64,000 nt of DNA from NCBI GenBank assembly GCA_032718475.1, contig JAUCBJ010000229.1, positions 1-64,000 on the forward strand, read 5' to 3'. A program made the translations under genes and the position numbers. Position 1 is the stretch's first letter, and every line of letters begins with the position of its first letter. Positions 42,536 to 54,487 of this stretch are shown in pieces. A model generated the notes under the pieces. It ran no database searches. It was not told the DNA's origin and saw only the letters and a program-made list of their open reading frames with translations. The DNA comes from Nemertoderma westbladi (lineage: Eukaryota > Xenacoelomorpha > Nemertodermatida > Nemertodermatidae).

Positions 42536-42984
42536 AACTGCGATATTCGTGTAAGTATTTGGGGAGTATCAAGAGAGGTGTGAGAGGCTGATTTTCCTCT
42601 ATTGCTGCTGGCTTTTCTATTCCTCCGTTTCTATACCGACCACCCCCCCCCCCCCCTCCCCCTCTGTCTACCACCCTCCCTCCCCTAGCACCCGCACCCC
42701 TTGATAAGACAGCATAGCATCTCAATGTGCAGTTTCAATGCAGCAGGCCGATTATAGTAATAGTATAAATAATATTAAAATATTACTACGCTTGAATAAT
42801 CGATAAGAGTTATTCAAGATTATCAATATTAATTATTTTTATTGTCAAGCACGTAGGTTCCGCCTCACATTTGAAGGCCAAAACCAAAGGAATCAAATTT
42901 TATGAATTTGATGAACTTTATGAATTAGGTCCCAGGGAGATGGAAAGGGGAATGGAACGAAGTGATAATTTTGTACTGTAATTG
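42536..42984. other. Intron stretch with C homopolymer; no exon seen
   Basis: Includes a run of about 14 C (42643-42656) and AT-rich DNA around 42760-42850. Nothing coding was recognised. Confidence 0.5.
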
Positions 42985-45900
42985 TGGTAATTATCTTGAA
43001 TCCGCGTTTTACACCCCTTCCCGGATCCAGTAACACTTTGTAATTAAATTATCTTGAATCCGCGTTTTACGTCCCCTTCCCGGATCCAGTAACACTTTGT
43101 AATTAACCTGAATCCGCGTTTTACACCCCTTCCCGGATCCAGTAACACTTTGTAATTATCTTGAATCCGCGTTTTACACCCCATCTCGGATCCAGTAACA
43201 CTTTGTAATTAACTTGAATCCGCGTTTTACACCCCTTCTCGGATCCAGTAACACTTTGTAATTAAATTATCTTGAATCCGCGTTTTACACCCCTTCCCGG
43301 ATCCAGTAACACTTTGTAATTAAATTATCTTGAATCCGCGTTTTACACCCCTTCTCGGACCCAGTAACACTTTGTAATTATCTTGAATCCGCGTTTTACA
43401 CCCCTTCCCGGATCCAGTAACACTTTGTAATTAAATTATCTTGAATCCGCGTTTTACACCCCTTCCCGGATCCAGTAACACTTTGTAATTAAATTATCTT
43501 GAATCTGCGTTTTACACCCCTTCCCGGACCCAGTAACACTTTGTAATTATCTTGAATCCGCGTTTTACACCCCTTCCCGGATCCAGTAACACTTTGTAAT
43601 TAAATTATCTTGAATCCGCGTTTTACACCCCTTCCCGGATCCAGTAACACTTTGTAATTAAATTATCTTGAATCCGCGTTTTACACCCCTTCCCGGATCC
43701 AGTAACACTTTGTAATTAAATTATCTTGAATCCGCGTTTTACACCCCTTCTCGGACCCAGTAACACTTTGTAATTATCTTGAATCCGCGTTTTACACCCC
43801 TTCCCGGATCCAGTAACACTTTGTAATTAACTTGAATCCGCGTTTTACACCCCTTCTCGGATCCAGTAACACTTTGTAATTAAATTATCTTGAATCCGCG
43901 TTTTACACCCCTTCCCGGATCCAGTAACACTTTGTAATTAAATTATCTTGAATCCGCGTTTTACACCCCTTCTCGGACCCAGTAACACTTTGTAATTATC
44001 TTGAATCCGCGTTTTACACCCCTTCCCGGATCCAGTAACACTTTGTAATTATCTTGAATCCGCGTTTTACACCCCTTCCCGGATCCAGTAACACTTTGTA
44101 ATTAAATTATCTTGAATCCGCGTTTTACACCCCTTCTCGGACCCAGTAACACTTTGTAATTATCTTGAATCCGCGTTTTACACCCCTTCCCGGATCCAGT
44201 AACACTTTGTAATTATCTTGAATCCGCGTTTTACACCCCTTCTCGGATCCAGTAACACTTTGTAATTAACTTGAATCCGCGTTTTACACCCCTTCTCGGA
44301 TCCAGTAACACTTTGTAATTAAATTATCTTGAATCCGCGTTTTACACCCCTTCCCGGATCCAGTAACACTTTGTAATTAAATTATCTTGAATCCGCGTTT
44401 TACACCCCTTCTCGGACCCAGTAACACTTTGTAATTATCTTGAATCCGCGTTTTACACCCCTTCTCGGACCCAGTAACACTTTGTAATTATCTTGAATCC
44501 GCGTTTTACACCCCTTCTCGGATCCAGTAACACTTTGTAATTAACTTGAATCCGCGTTTTACACCCCTTCTCGGATCCAGTAACACTTTGTAATTAAATT
44601 ATCTTGAATCCGCGTTTTACACCCCTTCCCGGATCCAGTAACACTTTGTAATTAAATTATCTTGAATCCGCGTTTTACACCCCTTCTCGGACCCAGTAAC
44701 ACTTTGTAATTATCTTGAATCCGCGTTTTACACCCCTTCCCGGATCCAGTAACACTTTGTAATTATCTTGAATCCGCGTTTTACACCCCTTCCCGGATCC
44801 AGTAACACTTTATCTTGAATCCGCGTTTTACACCCCTTCCCCGATCCAGTAACACTTTGTAATTATCTTGAATCCGCGTTTTACACCCCTTCCCGGATCC
44901 AGTAACACTTTATCTTGAATCCGCGTTTTACACCCCTTCCCGGATCCAGTAACACTTTGTAATTATCTTGAATCCGCGTTTTACACCCCTTCCTGGATCC
45001 AGTAACACTTTGTAATCAACTTGAATCCGCGTTTTACACCCCTTCCCGGATCCAGTAACACTTTGTAATTAAATTATCTTGAATCCGCGTTTTACACCCC
45101 TTCTCGGATCCAGTAACACTTTGTAATTATCTTGAATCCGCGTTTTACACCCCTTCCCGGATCCAGTAACACTTTGTAATTATCTTGAATCCGCGTTTTA
45201 CACCCCTTCCCGGATCCAGTAACACTTTGTAATTAAATTATCTTGAATCCGCGTTTTTCCCCATTTCTCGGATCCAGTAACACTTTGTAATTATCTTGAA
45301 TCCGCGTTTTACACCCCTTCCCGGATCCAGTAACACTTTGTAATTATCTTGAATCCGCGTTTTACACCCCTTCTCGGATCCAGTAACACTTTGTAATTAT
45401 CTTGAATCGGCGTTTTACACCCCTTCCCGGATCCAGTAACACTTTATCTTGAATCCGCGTTTTACACCCCTTCCCGGATCCAGTAACACTTTGTAATTAT
45501 CTTGAATCCGCGTTTTACACCCCTTCCCGGATCCAGTAACACTTTATCTTGAATCCGCGTTTTACACCCCTTCCCGGATCCAGTAACACTTTGTAATTAT
45601 CTTGAATCCGCGTTTTACACCCCTTCCCGGATCCAGTAACACTTTATCTTGAATCCGCGTTTTACACCCCTTCCCGGATCCAGTAACACTTTGTAATTAT
45701 CTTGAATCCGCGTTTTACACCCCTTCCCGGATCCAGTAACACTTTGTAATTAAATTATCTTGAATCCGCGTTTTACACCCCTTCCTGGATCCAGTAACAC
45801 TTTGTAATCAACTTGAATCCGCGTTTTACACCCCTTCCCGGATCCAGTAACACTTTGTAATTAAATTATCTTGAATCCGCGTTTTACACCCCTTCCCGGA

Positions 45901-46190
45901 TCCAGTAACACTTTGTAATCAACTTGAATCCGCGTTTTACATCCCTTACCGGATGCAGTAACACTTTGTAATCAACTTGAATCCGCGTTTTACACCCCTT
46001 CCCGGATCCAGTAACACTTTGTAATCAACTTGAATCCGCGTTTTACATCCCTTACCGGATGCAGTAACACTTTGTAATCAACTTGAATCCGCGTTTTACA
46101 CCCCTTCCCGGATCCAGTAACACTTTGTAATCAACTTGAATCCGCGTTTTACATCCCTTACCGGATGCAGTAACACTTTATAATAATCTT
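42985..46190. repeat. ~55-bp satellite (A): TTGAATCCGCGTTTTACACC
   Basis: About 58 units of CTTGAATCCGCGTTTTACAC, CCCTTCCCGGATCCAGTAAC, ACTTTGTAATTA with length classes created by an extra AATTATC or loss of TGTAAT. Variants (TCTCGGACCC, TCTCGGATCC, ACCGGATGC) recur in order, indicating higher-order duplications. It passes without a break into array B. Confidence 0.95.
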
Positions 46191-46795
46191 GAATCCGCGT
46201 TTTACTCTGACCCGAATCCGCGTTTTACTCTGACCCTGACCCAGATCCGCGTTTTACTCTGACCCGGATCCGCGTATTACTCTGACCCGAATCCGCGTTT
46301 TACTCTGACCCGAATCCGCGTTTTGCTCTGACCCTGACCCGGATCCGCGTTTTACTCTGACCCTGACCTGAATCCGCGTTTTACTCTGACCCGGATCCGC
46401 GTATTACTCTGACCCGAATCCGCGTTTTACTCTGACCCGAATCCGCGTTTTACTCTGACCCTGACCCGGATCCGCGTTTTACTTTGACCCGGATCCGCGT
46501 ATTACTCTGACCCGAATCCGCGTTTTACTCTGACCCGAATCCGCGTTTTACTCTGACCCTGACCCGGATCCGCGTTTTACTCTGACCCTGACCTGAATCC
46601 GCGTTTTACTCTGACCCGGATCCGCGTATTACTCTGACCCGAATCCGCGTTTTACTCTGACCCGAATCCGCGTTTTACTCTGACCCTGACCCGGATCCGC
46701 GTTTTACTCTGACCCGGATCCGTGTTTTACTCTCACCCGGATCCGCGTTTTACTTTGTCCCTGACCTGAATCCGCGTTTTACTCTGACCCGGATC
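46191..46795. repeat. 22-28-bp satellite (B): CCGCGTTTTACTCTGACCC
   Basis: Units ATCCGCGTTTTACTCTGACC with optional CTGACC and A/G/T substitutions. It keeps GAATCCGCGTTTTAC from array A and TTTTACTCTGACCC in common with array C, so it is intermediate between the two. Confidence 0.92.
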
Positions 46796-48219
46796 TTACT
46801 CTGACCCTAAGTTTAGATCCGTTTCTGCTTTTTACTCTGACCCTAAGTTTAGATCCGTTTCTGCTTTTTACTCTGACCCTAAGTTTAGATCCGTTTCTGC
46901 TTTTTACTCTGACCCTAAGTTTAGATCCGTTTCTGCTTTTTACTCTGACCCTAAGTTTGGATCCGTTTCTGCTTTTTACTCTGACCCTAAGTTTGGATCC
47001 GTTTCCGCTTTTTACTCTGACCCTAAGTTTAGATCCGTTTCTGCTTTTTACTCTGACCCTAAGTTTAGATCCGTTTCTGCTTTTTACTCTGACCCTAAGT
47101 TTAGATCCGTTTCTGCTTTTTACTCTGACCCTAAGTTTAGATCCGTTTCTGCTTTTTACTCTGACCCTAAGTTTGGATCCGTTTCTGCTTTTTACTCTGA
47201 CCCTAAGTTTAGATCCGTTTCTGCTTTTTACTCTGACCCTAAGTTTGGATCCGTTTCTGCTTTTTACTCTGACCCTAAGTTTAGATCCGTTTCTGCTTTT
47301 TACTCTGACCCTAAGTTTAGATCCGTTTCTGCTTTTTACTCTGACCCTAAGTTTAGATCCGTTTCTGCTTTTTACTCTGACCCTAAGTTTAGATCCGTTT
47401 CTGCTTTTTACTCTGACCCTAAGTTTAGATCCGTTTCTGCTTTTTACTCTGACCCTAAGTTTAGATCCGTTTCTGCTTTTTACTCTGACCCTAAGTTTAG
47501 ATCCGTTTCTGCTTTTTACTCTGACCCTAAGTTTGGATCCGTTTCTGCTTTTTACTCTGACCCTAAGTTTAGATCCGTTTCTGCTTTTTACTCTGACCCT
47601 AAGTTTAGATCCGTTTCTGCTTTTTACTCTGACCCTAAGTTTAGATCCGTTTCTGCTTTTTACTCTGACCCTAAGTTTAGATCCGTTTCTGCTTTTTACT
47701 CTGACCCTAAGTTTAGATCCGTTTCTGCTTTTTACTCTGACCCTAAGTTTAGATCCGTTTCTGCTTTTTACTCTGACCCTAAGTTTAGATCCGTTTCTGC
47801 TTTTTACTCTGACCCTAAGTTTAGATCCGTTTCTGCTTTTTACTCTGACCCTAAGTTTGGATCCGTTTCTGCTTTTTACTCTGACCCTAAGTTTAGATCC
47901 GTTTCTGCTTTTTACTCTGACCCTAAGTTTAGATCCGTTTCTGCTTTTTACTCTGACCCTAAGTTTGGATCCGTTTCTGCTTTTTACTCTGACCCTAAGT
48001 TTAGATCCGTTTCTGCTTTTTACTCTGACCCTAAGTTTAGATCCGTTTCTGCTTTTTACTCTGACCCTAAGTTTAGATCCGTTTCTGCTTTTTACTCTGA
48101 CCCTAAGTTTAGATCCGTTTCTGCTTTTTACTCTGACCCTAAGTTTGGATCCGTTTCTGCCTTTTACTCTGACCCTAAGTTTGGATCCGTTTCCGCTTTT
48201 TACTCTGACCCTAAGTTTG
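46796..48219. repeat. 36-bp satellite (C): CTAAGTTTAGATCCGTTTCTGC
   Basis: About 39 units made of CTAAGTTTAGATCCG and TTTCTGCTTTTTACTCTGACC. Most read TTTAGATCC, some TTTGGATCC. It ends 16 bp before the dynein acceptor at 48235. Each unit carries a CTGAC/CTAAG branch-point-like word and a TTTAG|AT resembling the true acceptor TTTTAG|AT. Both strands are open for hundreds of codons because 36 is a multiple of 3; not coding. Confidence 0.95.
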
Positions 48220-48235
48220 GTTGCTTTTATTTTAG

Positions 48236-48381
48236 ATGACATGATTATAACCATTGATAACTTCAGTGGACTTGTTGATGTAAAGATTGAGGGTATCGAT
48301 GTAATGGCTGTTAAATTCCAAAACATTGTTATGGGAGTGAAGAAAAAGACATATGATCTATTGGATCACAGAAAAAGTGAT
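48236..48381 (+). CDS. DNAH5/8-like: Dynein axonemal heavy chain (DNAH5/DNAH8 family), exon d
   Basis: The first two bases (AT) join the G of exon c to give Asp. It then encodes DMIITIDNFSGLVDVKIEGI, DVMAVKFQNIVMGVKKKTYD, LLDHRKSD. IEGIDxMAxKF and VKKKxYDxLDxR are hallmark tail motifs of the DNAH5/DNAH8 clade. The acceptor is GCTTTTATTTTAG, ending at 48235. The donor is AGTGAT|GTAAGTAC at 48382. It ends in phase 0. The exon is squeezed between satellites: array C ends 16 bp upstream of it and the 30-bp array begins about 17 bp downstream. Confidence 0.95.
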
Positions 48382-48398
48382 GTAAGTACGTGGCTACA

Positions 48399-51300
48399 TA
48401 CATTCCGTGTGTAGGATATATAGTCCGTGTACATCCGTGTGTAGGATATATAGTCCGTGTACATCCGTGTGTAGGCTATATAGTCCGTGTACATCCGTGT
48501 ATAGGATATATAGTCCGTGTACATCCGTGTGTAGGATATATAGTCCGTGTACATCCGTGTGTAGGATATATAGTCCGTGTACATCCGTGTGTAGGATATA
48601 TAGTCCGTGTACATCCGTGTGTAGGATATATAGTCCGTGTACATCCGTGTATAGGATATATAGTCCGTGTACATCCGTGTGTAGGATATATAGTCCGTGT
48701 ACATCCGTGTGTAGGATATATAGTCCGTGTACATCCGTGTGTAGGATATATAGTCCGTGTACATCCGTGTGTAGGATATATAGTCCGTGTACATCCGTGT
48801 GTAGGATATATAGTCCGTGTACATCCGTGTATAGGATATATAGTCCGTGTACATCCGTGTGTAGGATATATAGTCCGTGTACATCCGTGTGTAGAATATA
48901 TAGTCCGTGTACATCCGTGTGTACGAATTATAGTCCGTGTACATCCGTGTGTAGGATATATAGTCCGTGTACATCCGTGTATAGGATATATAGTTCGTGT
49001 ACATCCGTGTGTAGGATATATAGTCCGTGTACATCCGTGTGTAGGATATATAGTCCGTGTACATCGGTGTATAGGATATATAGTCCGTGTACATCCGTGT
49101 GCAGGATATATAGTCCGTGTACATCCGTGTGTAGGATATATAGTCCGTGTACATCCGTGTGTAGGATATATAGTCCGTGTACATCCGTGTGTAGGATATA
49201 TAGTCCGTGTACATCCGTGTGTAGGATATATAGTCCGTGTACATCCGTGTATAGGATATATAGTCCGTGTACATCCGTGTGTAGGATATATAGTCCGTGT
49301 ACATCCGTGTGTAGGATATATAGTCCGTGTACATCCGTGTGTAGGATATATAGTCCGTGTACATCCGTGTGTAGGATATATAGTCCGTGTACATCCGTGT
49401 GTAGGATATATAGTCCGTGTACATCCGTGTGTAGGATATATAGTCCGTGTACATCCGTGTATAGGATATATAGTCCGTGTACATCCGTGTGTAGGATATA
49501 TAGTCCGTGTACATCCGTGTGTAGAATATATAGTCCGTGTACATCCGTGTGTACGAATTATAGTCCGTGTACATCCGTGTGTAGGATATATAGTCCGTGT
49601 ACATCCGTGTATAGGATATATAGTTCGTGTACATCCGTGTGTAGGATATATAGTCCGTGTACATCCGTGTGTAGGATATATAGTCCGTGTACATCGGTGT
49701 ATAGGATATATAGTCCGTGTACATCCGTGTGCAGGATATATAGTCCGTGTACATCCGTGTGTGTAGGATATATAGTCCGTGTACATCCGTGTGTAGGATA
49801 TATAGTCCGTGTACATCCGTGTGTAGAATATAAAGTCCGTGTACATCCGTTTATAGGATATATAGTCCGTGTACATCCGTGTGTAGGATATATAGTCCGT
49901 GTACATCCGTGTGTAGGATATATAGTCCGTGTCCATCCGTGTGTAGGATATATAGTCCGTGTACATCCGTTTATAGGATATATAGTCCGTGTACATCCGT
50001 GTGTAGGATATATAGTCCGTGTACATCCGTGTATAGGATATATAGTCCGTGTACATCCGTGTGTAGAATATATAGTCCGTGTACATCCGTTTATAGGATA
50101 TATAGTCCGTGTACATCCGTGTGTAGGATATATAGTCCGTGTACATCCGTTTATAGGATATATAGTCCGTGTACATCCGTGTGTAGGATATATAGTCCGT
50201 GTACATCCGTGTATAGGATATATAGTCCGTGTACATCCGTGTGTAGGATATATAGTCCGTGTACATCCGTGTATAGGATATATAGTCCGTGTACATCCGT
50301 GTGTAGAATATATAGTCCGTGTACATCCGTGTATAGGATATATAGTCCGTGTACATCCGTGTGTAGGATATATAGTCCGTGTACATCCGTGTGTAGGATA
50401 TATAGTCCGTGTACATCCGTGTGTAGGATATATAGTCCGTGTACATCCGTGTGTAGGATATATAGTCCGTGTACATCCGTTTATAGGATATATAGTCCGT
50501 GTACATCCGTGTATAGGATATATAGTCCATGTACATCCGTGTATAGGATATATAGTCCGTGTACATCCGTGTGTAGGATATATAGTCCATGTACATCCGT
50601 GTGTAGGATATATAGTCCGTGTACATCCGTGTATAGGATATATAGTCCGTGTACATCCGTGTATAGGATATATAGTCCGTGTACATCCGTGTGTAGGATA
50701 TATAGTCCGTGTACATCGGTGTATAGGATATATAGTCCGTGTACATCCGTGTATAGGATATATAGTCCGTGTACATCCGTGTGTAGGATATATTGTCCGT
50801 GTACATCGGTGTGTAGGATATATAGTCCGTGTACATCCGTGTGTAGGATATATAGTCCGTGTACATCCGTGTATAGGATATATAGTCCGTGTACATCCGT
50901 GTGTAGGATATATAGTCCGTGTACATCCGTGTGTAGGATATATAGTCCGTGTACATCCGTGTGTGTAGGATATATAGTCCGTGTACATCCGTGTGTGTAG
51001 GATATATAGTCCGTGTACATCCGTGTGTAGGATATATAGTCCGTGTACATCCGTTTATAGGATATATAGTCCGTGTACATCCGTGTATAGGATATATAGT
51101 CCGTGTACATCCGTGTGTGTAGGATATATAGTCCGTGTACATCCGTGTGTGTAGGATATATAGTCCGTGTACATCCGTGTGTGTAGGATATATAGTCCGT
51201 GTACATCCGTGTGTGTAGGATATATAGTCCGTGTACATCCGTGTATAGGATATATAGTCCGTGTACATCCGTGTGTGTAGGATATATAGTCCGTGTACAT

Positions 51301-52003
51301 CCGTGTGTGTAGGATATATAGTCCATGTACATCCGTGTGTGTAGGATATATAGTCCATGTACATCCGTGTGTGTAGGATATATAGTCCGTGTACATCCGT
51401 GTGTGTAGGATATATAGTCCGTGTACATCCGTGTGTAGGATATATAGTCCGTGTACATCCGTGTGTGTAGGATATATAGTCCGTGTACATCCGTGTGTGT
51501 AGGATATATAGTCCGTGTACATCCGTGTGTGTAGGATATATAGTCCGTGTACATCCGTGTGTGTAGGATATATAGTCCATGTACATCCGTGTGTGTAGGA
51601 TATATAGTCCATGTACATCCGTGTATAGGATATATAGTCCGTGTACATCCGTGTGTGTAGGATATATAGTCCGTGTACATCCGTGTGTGTAGGATATATA
51701 GTCCGTGTACATCCGTGTGTGTAGGATATATAGTCCGTGTACATCCGTGTGTGTAGGATATATAGTCCGTGTACATCCGTGTGTGTAGGATATATAGTCC
51801 GTGTACATCCGTGTGTGTAGGATATATAGTCCGTGTACATCCGTGTGTAGGATATATAGTCCGTGTACATCCGTGTGTGTAGGATATATAGTCCGTGTAC
51901 ATCCGTGTGTGTAGGATATATAGTCCGTGTACATCCGTGTGTGTAGGATATATAGTCCGTGTACATCCGTGTGTGTAGGATATATAGTCCATGTACATCC
52001 GTG
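48399..52003. repeat. 30-32-bp satellite: GATATATAGTCCGTGTACAT
   Basis: About 118 units of GTGTGTAGGATATATAGTCC, GTGTACATCC. The first half is in 30-bp units and contains a 630-bp duplication of 21 units (the marker GTACGAATTATAG at 48921 and 49551). From about 51000 most units are 32 bp with GTGTGTGTAG. Hundreds of codons are open on both strands in the 30-bp part. This is periodicity, not coding. Confidence 0.96.
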
Positions 52004-52099
52004 GCACGTTGATTAATGCTGCTCAATTCAAATGGCTAATAAACAGAATTTCACCCTAGAGCATTGTACTGAGAAGTGACTACTTTTATTGTTTTCCAG

Positions 52100-52276
52100 T
52101 TTGATGTTGACTATATAGATTTCCGTGGACAGATCGACTCACTGAAGACCCAATTACAAGGCTTTATGGATCGTTGGTTTGACCGTAATTTGCCAACTTT
52201 TCAAGCCCTAATGCTTCTCAACAAATTTGAGAGGATTAAAGGTGCTAATCTCGATATCAACGAGAAATATATGATG
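52100..52276 (+). CDS. DNAH5/8-like: Dynein axonemal heavy chain (DNAH5/DNAH8 family), exon e
   Basis: Phase 0 at both ends, 59 codons: FDVDYIDFRGQIDSLKTQLQ, GFMDRWFDRNLPTFQALMLL, NKFERIKGANLDINEKYMM. This follows LDHRKSD of exon d exactly as in DNAH5/DNAH8 (LDxRxxxFDxDYxxF). The acceptor is TTATTGTTTTCCAG, ending at 52099. The donor is ATGATG|GTAAGT at 52277. The satellite upstream ends about 97 bp before the acceptor. Confidence 0.95.
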
Positions 52277-54394
52277 GTAAGTAAATCATTGTTGTACTGT
52301 AGACTAGACATCTAACAGTATACTGTAGTTGACGTCACCGTGGGTGGGCCAAGCCAATGTCGCCTTGGCCAAGCAGCCAAGCCTTTCCAGTAATCTAATT
52401 CATATAGCAGTCTTAATTCACTGAGGCAAGATATTAATTTGCTGAGATGGGATTTGAGTCAAGTTTCCGCCCCTCCATTTTATATATTATTTATTTGTTA
52501 TGTGGTGTAATCCGACACTTTAAATGACTATCATTTTAAGCCTTTAAAAAGTAGCAGCATTGAAATAAAAATAATGGAATTGATCGTAAGTTATATGAAT
52601 ATGATTTTTTCCCTAAGTTGAGTAACTCCAAGGCCAGCAGAACCAATAGACAACTGGCAGCCCCAGGTGGGTGGAGGGAGGGAGGGGGGGGAGGGGGGGG
52701 CTGCCTTAGAGTAAACCTTAAGATAGTCTAACATTACTTGAAAACCACAAGTCTTGAGAGTAAGACTAAACAAGCCAATAGGAGGGCTCCAATTTCTAAG
52801 GAAATAGAAGGGGATGATTAGCAATTTTGATTGGTCGATGATGCCTTATGTGTCAGTGTTCTGATGTCGGTTTATATATTATTATTATATAGCTATTACT
52901 GTAAGAGCTAAAGTACAAGTATACAAATGTCAAACTAAAACATTTTGTGTTTGATTTGATAATTCTGAACGTTTTCGAGGTTGCTGATCACGATGAATCA
53001 AGTTATAAATATTTCTGGTAAATGCAAACCTAATTTTGGTGCCATTATGGTGCCCCAGAATAAAAAGTACAAGTAGCACAAAATTATAAACTGTTAAATT
53101 TTGCCTTTGGTTTTGATAATTGTGAAGCTATACTGGTCGCTGATCAAGGTCGCTGATCACGATGCAACTCGTTAAAAATCATTCGTGGTAACGCAACTAT
53201 CATTTTTGCTGCTTGTCAGGTGGGACGAAAAATACAAGGAGCAAAAAAAATAAAACGGCAAAAATCTAATTTGGTTGGATAATAGGATATTTTTGAGTGT
53301 CATATTCGTGATCAGCGTCCCAAAAAACACATAATGTTTAAAAATCAGGTTGATTTGGTAATAATTTTTGATTATCAAATTTGTGCTACTTGTATTTTTT
53401 GTGCCGCACATTGACACATATCCAAAAATGCCCTAATCAACAATGTACGATATATTTTAGTGTCATATTCGTGATCAGCAACCCAAAAAAACTTATTTGT
53501 AAAAAACTTATTATTAATCAATTCGATTTTGTGGTAATTTTTCATTATCATATTTTTTTTTTTACATGAAGATACACCCCCAGTCGGGGTAAATATAAAT
53601 TATAATCTATAAATTATAATCTAATTATAATCTCTATAATCATTATCATATTTGCACTACTGTTTGTTTTTTTCGTGCCCCAGAGGGCACATTCAAAATT
53701 ACCACAAATTCTCTCGAATGTTATATTTTAGTTCTATAATCATGATCAGCATCCAAAAAACCGTTACATACCGCTAATTTTAGTGAGCCATAAAATATAA
53801 TAAAATAAAATTTAAATTTATTTTCTATATTTATTTTATTTTATTGAAAAAAAAATTTAATTTTATTTATTTTAAGTAACAATAATTATTTAATAATTTT
53901 TTTGCAGCTCGTTTGTAAGTTTTTTTCATGATTTTGAAAAACTATCCAGCACTTTTTTTAAAAAATGTATTGTTTGAATATTATTGTGAATTTTAATTAA
54001 TTTAATTAAAAATTGATATTTTTTGTGGATTCGAAGGTGCTGGGTGAAAAAAAATGGTTTAATAAGAGATTCCCCCCCCCCCCCCCCCCCCCCCCTATTG
54101 AAGACGATGCTGATGTTGATGGCATTAAAAACCCTGTCAATTCCGTAGAAGCGCTATATCTGTGAGAACAGATAACAATGTTGAAGTGCGATGGTGTAAC
54201 ACTACCTCTAACACTAACACCATAACTAACACTATTGCTTAAATTGGTTGCGTTGGAGTAGTGCTTCCTTCGAGTTTATGTGATAAAAAAAAGCATGAGG
54301 GCTGATTATGGGCAAATTGTTTTTCTATGGAACTGACACCGGCATTGCAATTTTTCATGCCTACTTTTGCTATTCCCTATATTTATGCTTTAAG
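52277..54394. other. Intron e-f: decayed inverted repeat and homopolymers
   Basis: GCTGATCACGATG occurs at about 52983 and 53152, and its complement TCGTGATCAGC at about 53307 and 53470. The surrounding DNA is diverged but inverted, as in an old TIR element. Poly-G/GGGGA (52676-52700) and a C run (about 54073-54095) are present. No exon is seen. Confidence 0.55.
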
Positions 54395-54487
54395 GTTTTA
54401 CGCCGATTTGATAAAGATTTAGAAAACTGCAGAAGGACATACCAGAAGTATAAGTCGGATCCGCCTTCACAGTGGAATATTCCTCCT
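54395..54487 (+). CDS. DNAH5/8-like: Dynein axonemal heavy chain (DNAH5/DNAH8 family), exon f
   Basis: Phase 0, 31 codons if the first donor is used: VLRRFDKDLENCRRTYQKYK, SDPPSQWNIPP. Family members have a Y.KxKxDPPxxRNxPP segment here, followed by (V/I)AGKIxW in the next exon. The acceptor is ATTTATGCTTTAAG, ending at 54394. The first donor is CCTCCT|GTAAGT at 54488. Trp in SQWNIPP replaces the usual Arg. The coding end TGGAATATTCCTCCT and its donor are repeated 23 times downstream, so the actual exon end in mRNA is ambiguous. The next exon lies beyond the window. Confidence 0.9.

Noticed and set aside
46779-48326. Frames of 485-515 codons on both strands
   Set aside because: 36-bp satellite read-through. 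The plus frame happens to run into dynein exon d because array and exon share a phase.
48366-52026. Several overlapping frames of 320-1150 codons on both strands
   Set aside because: Produced by the 30-bp period of the satellite; no protein-like composition.
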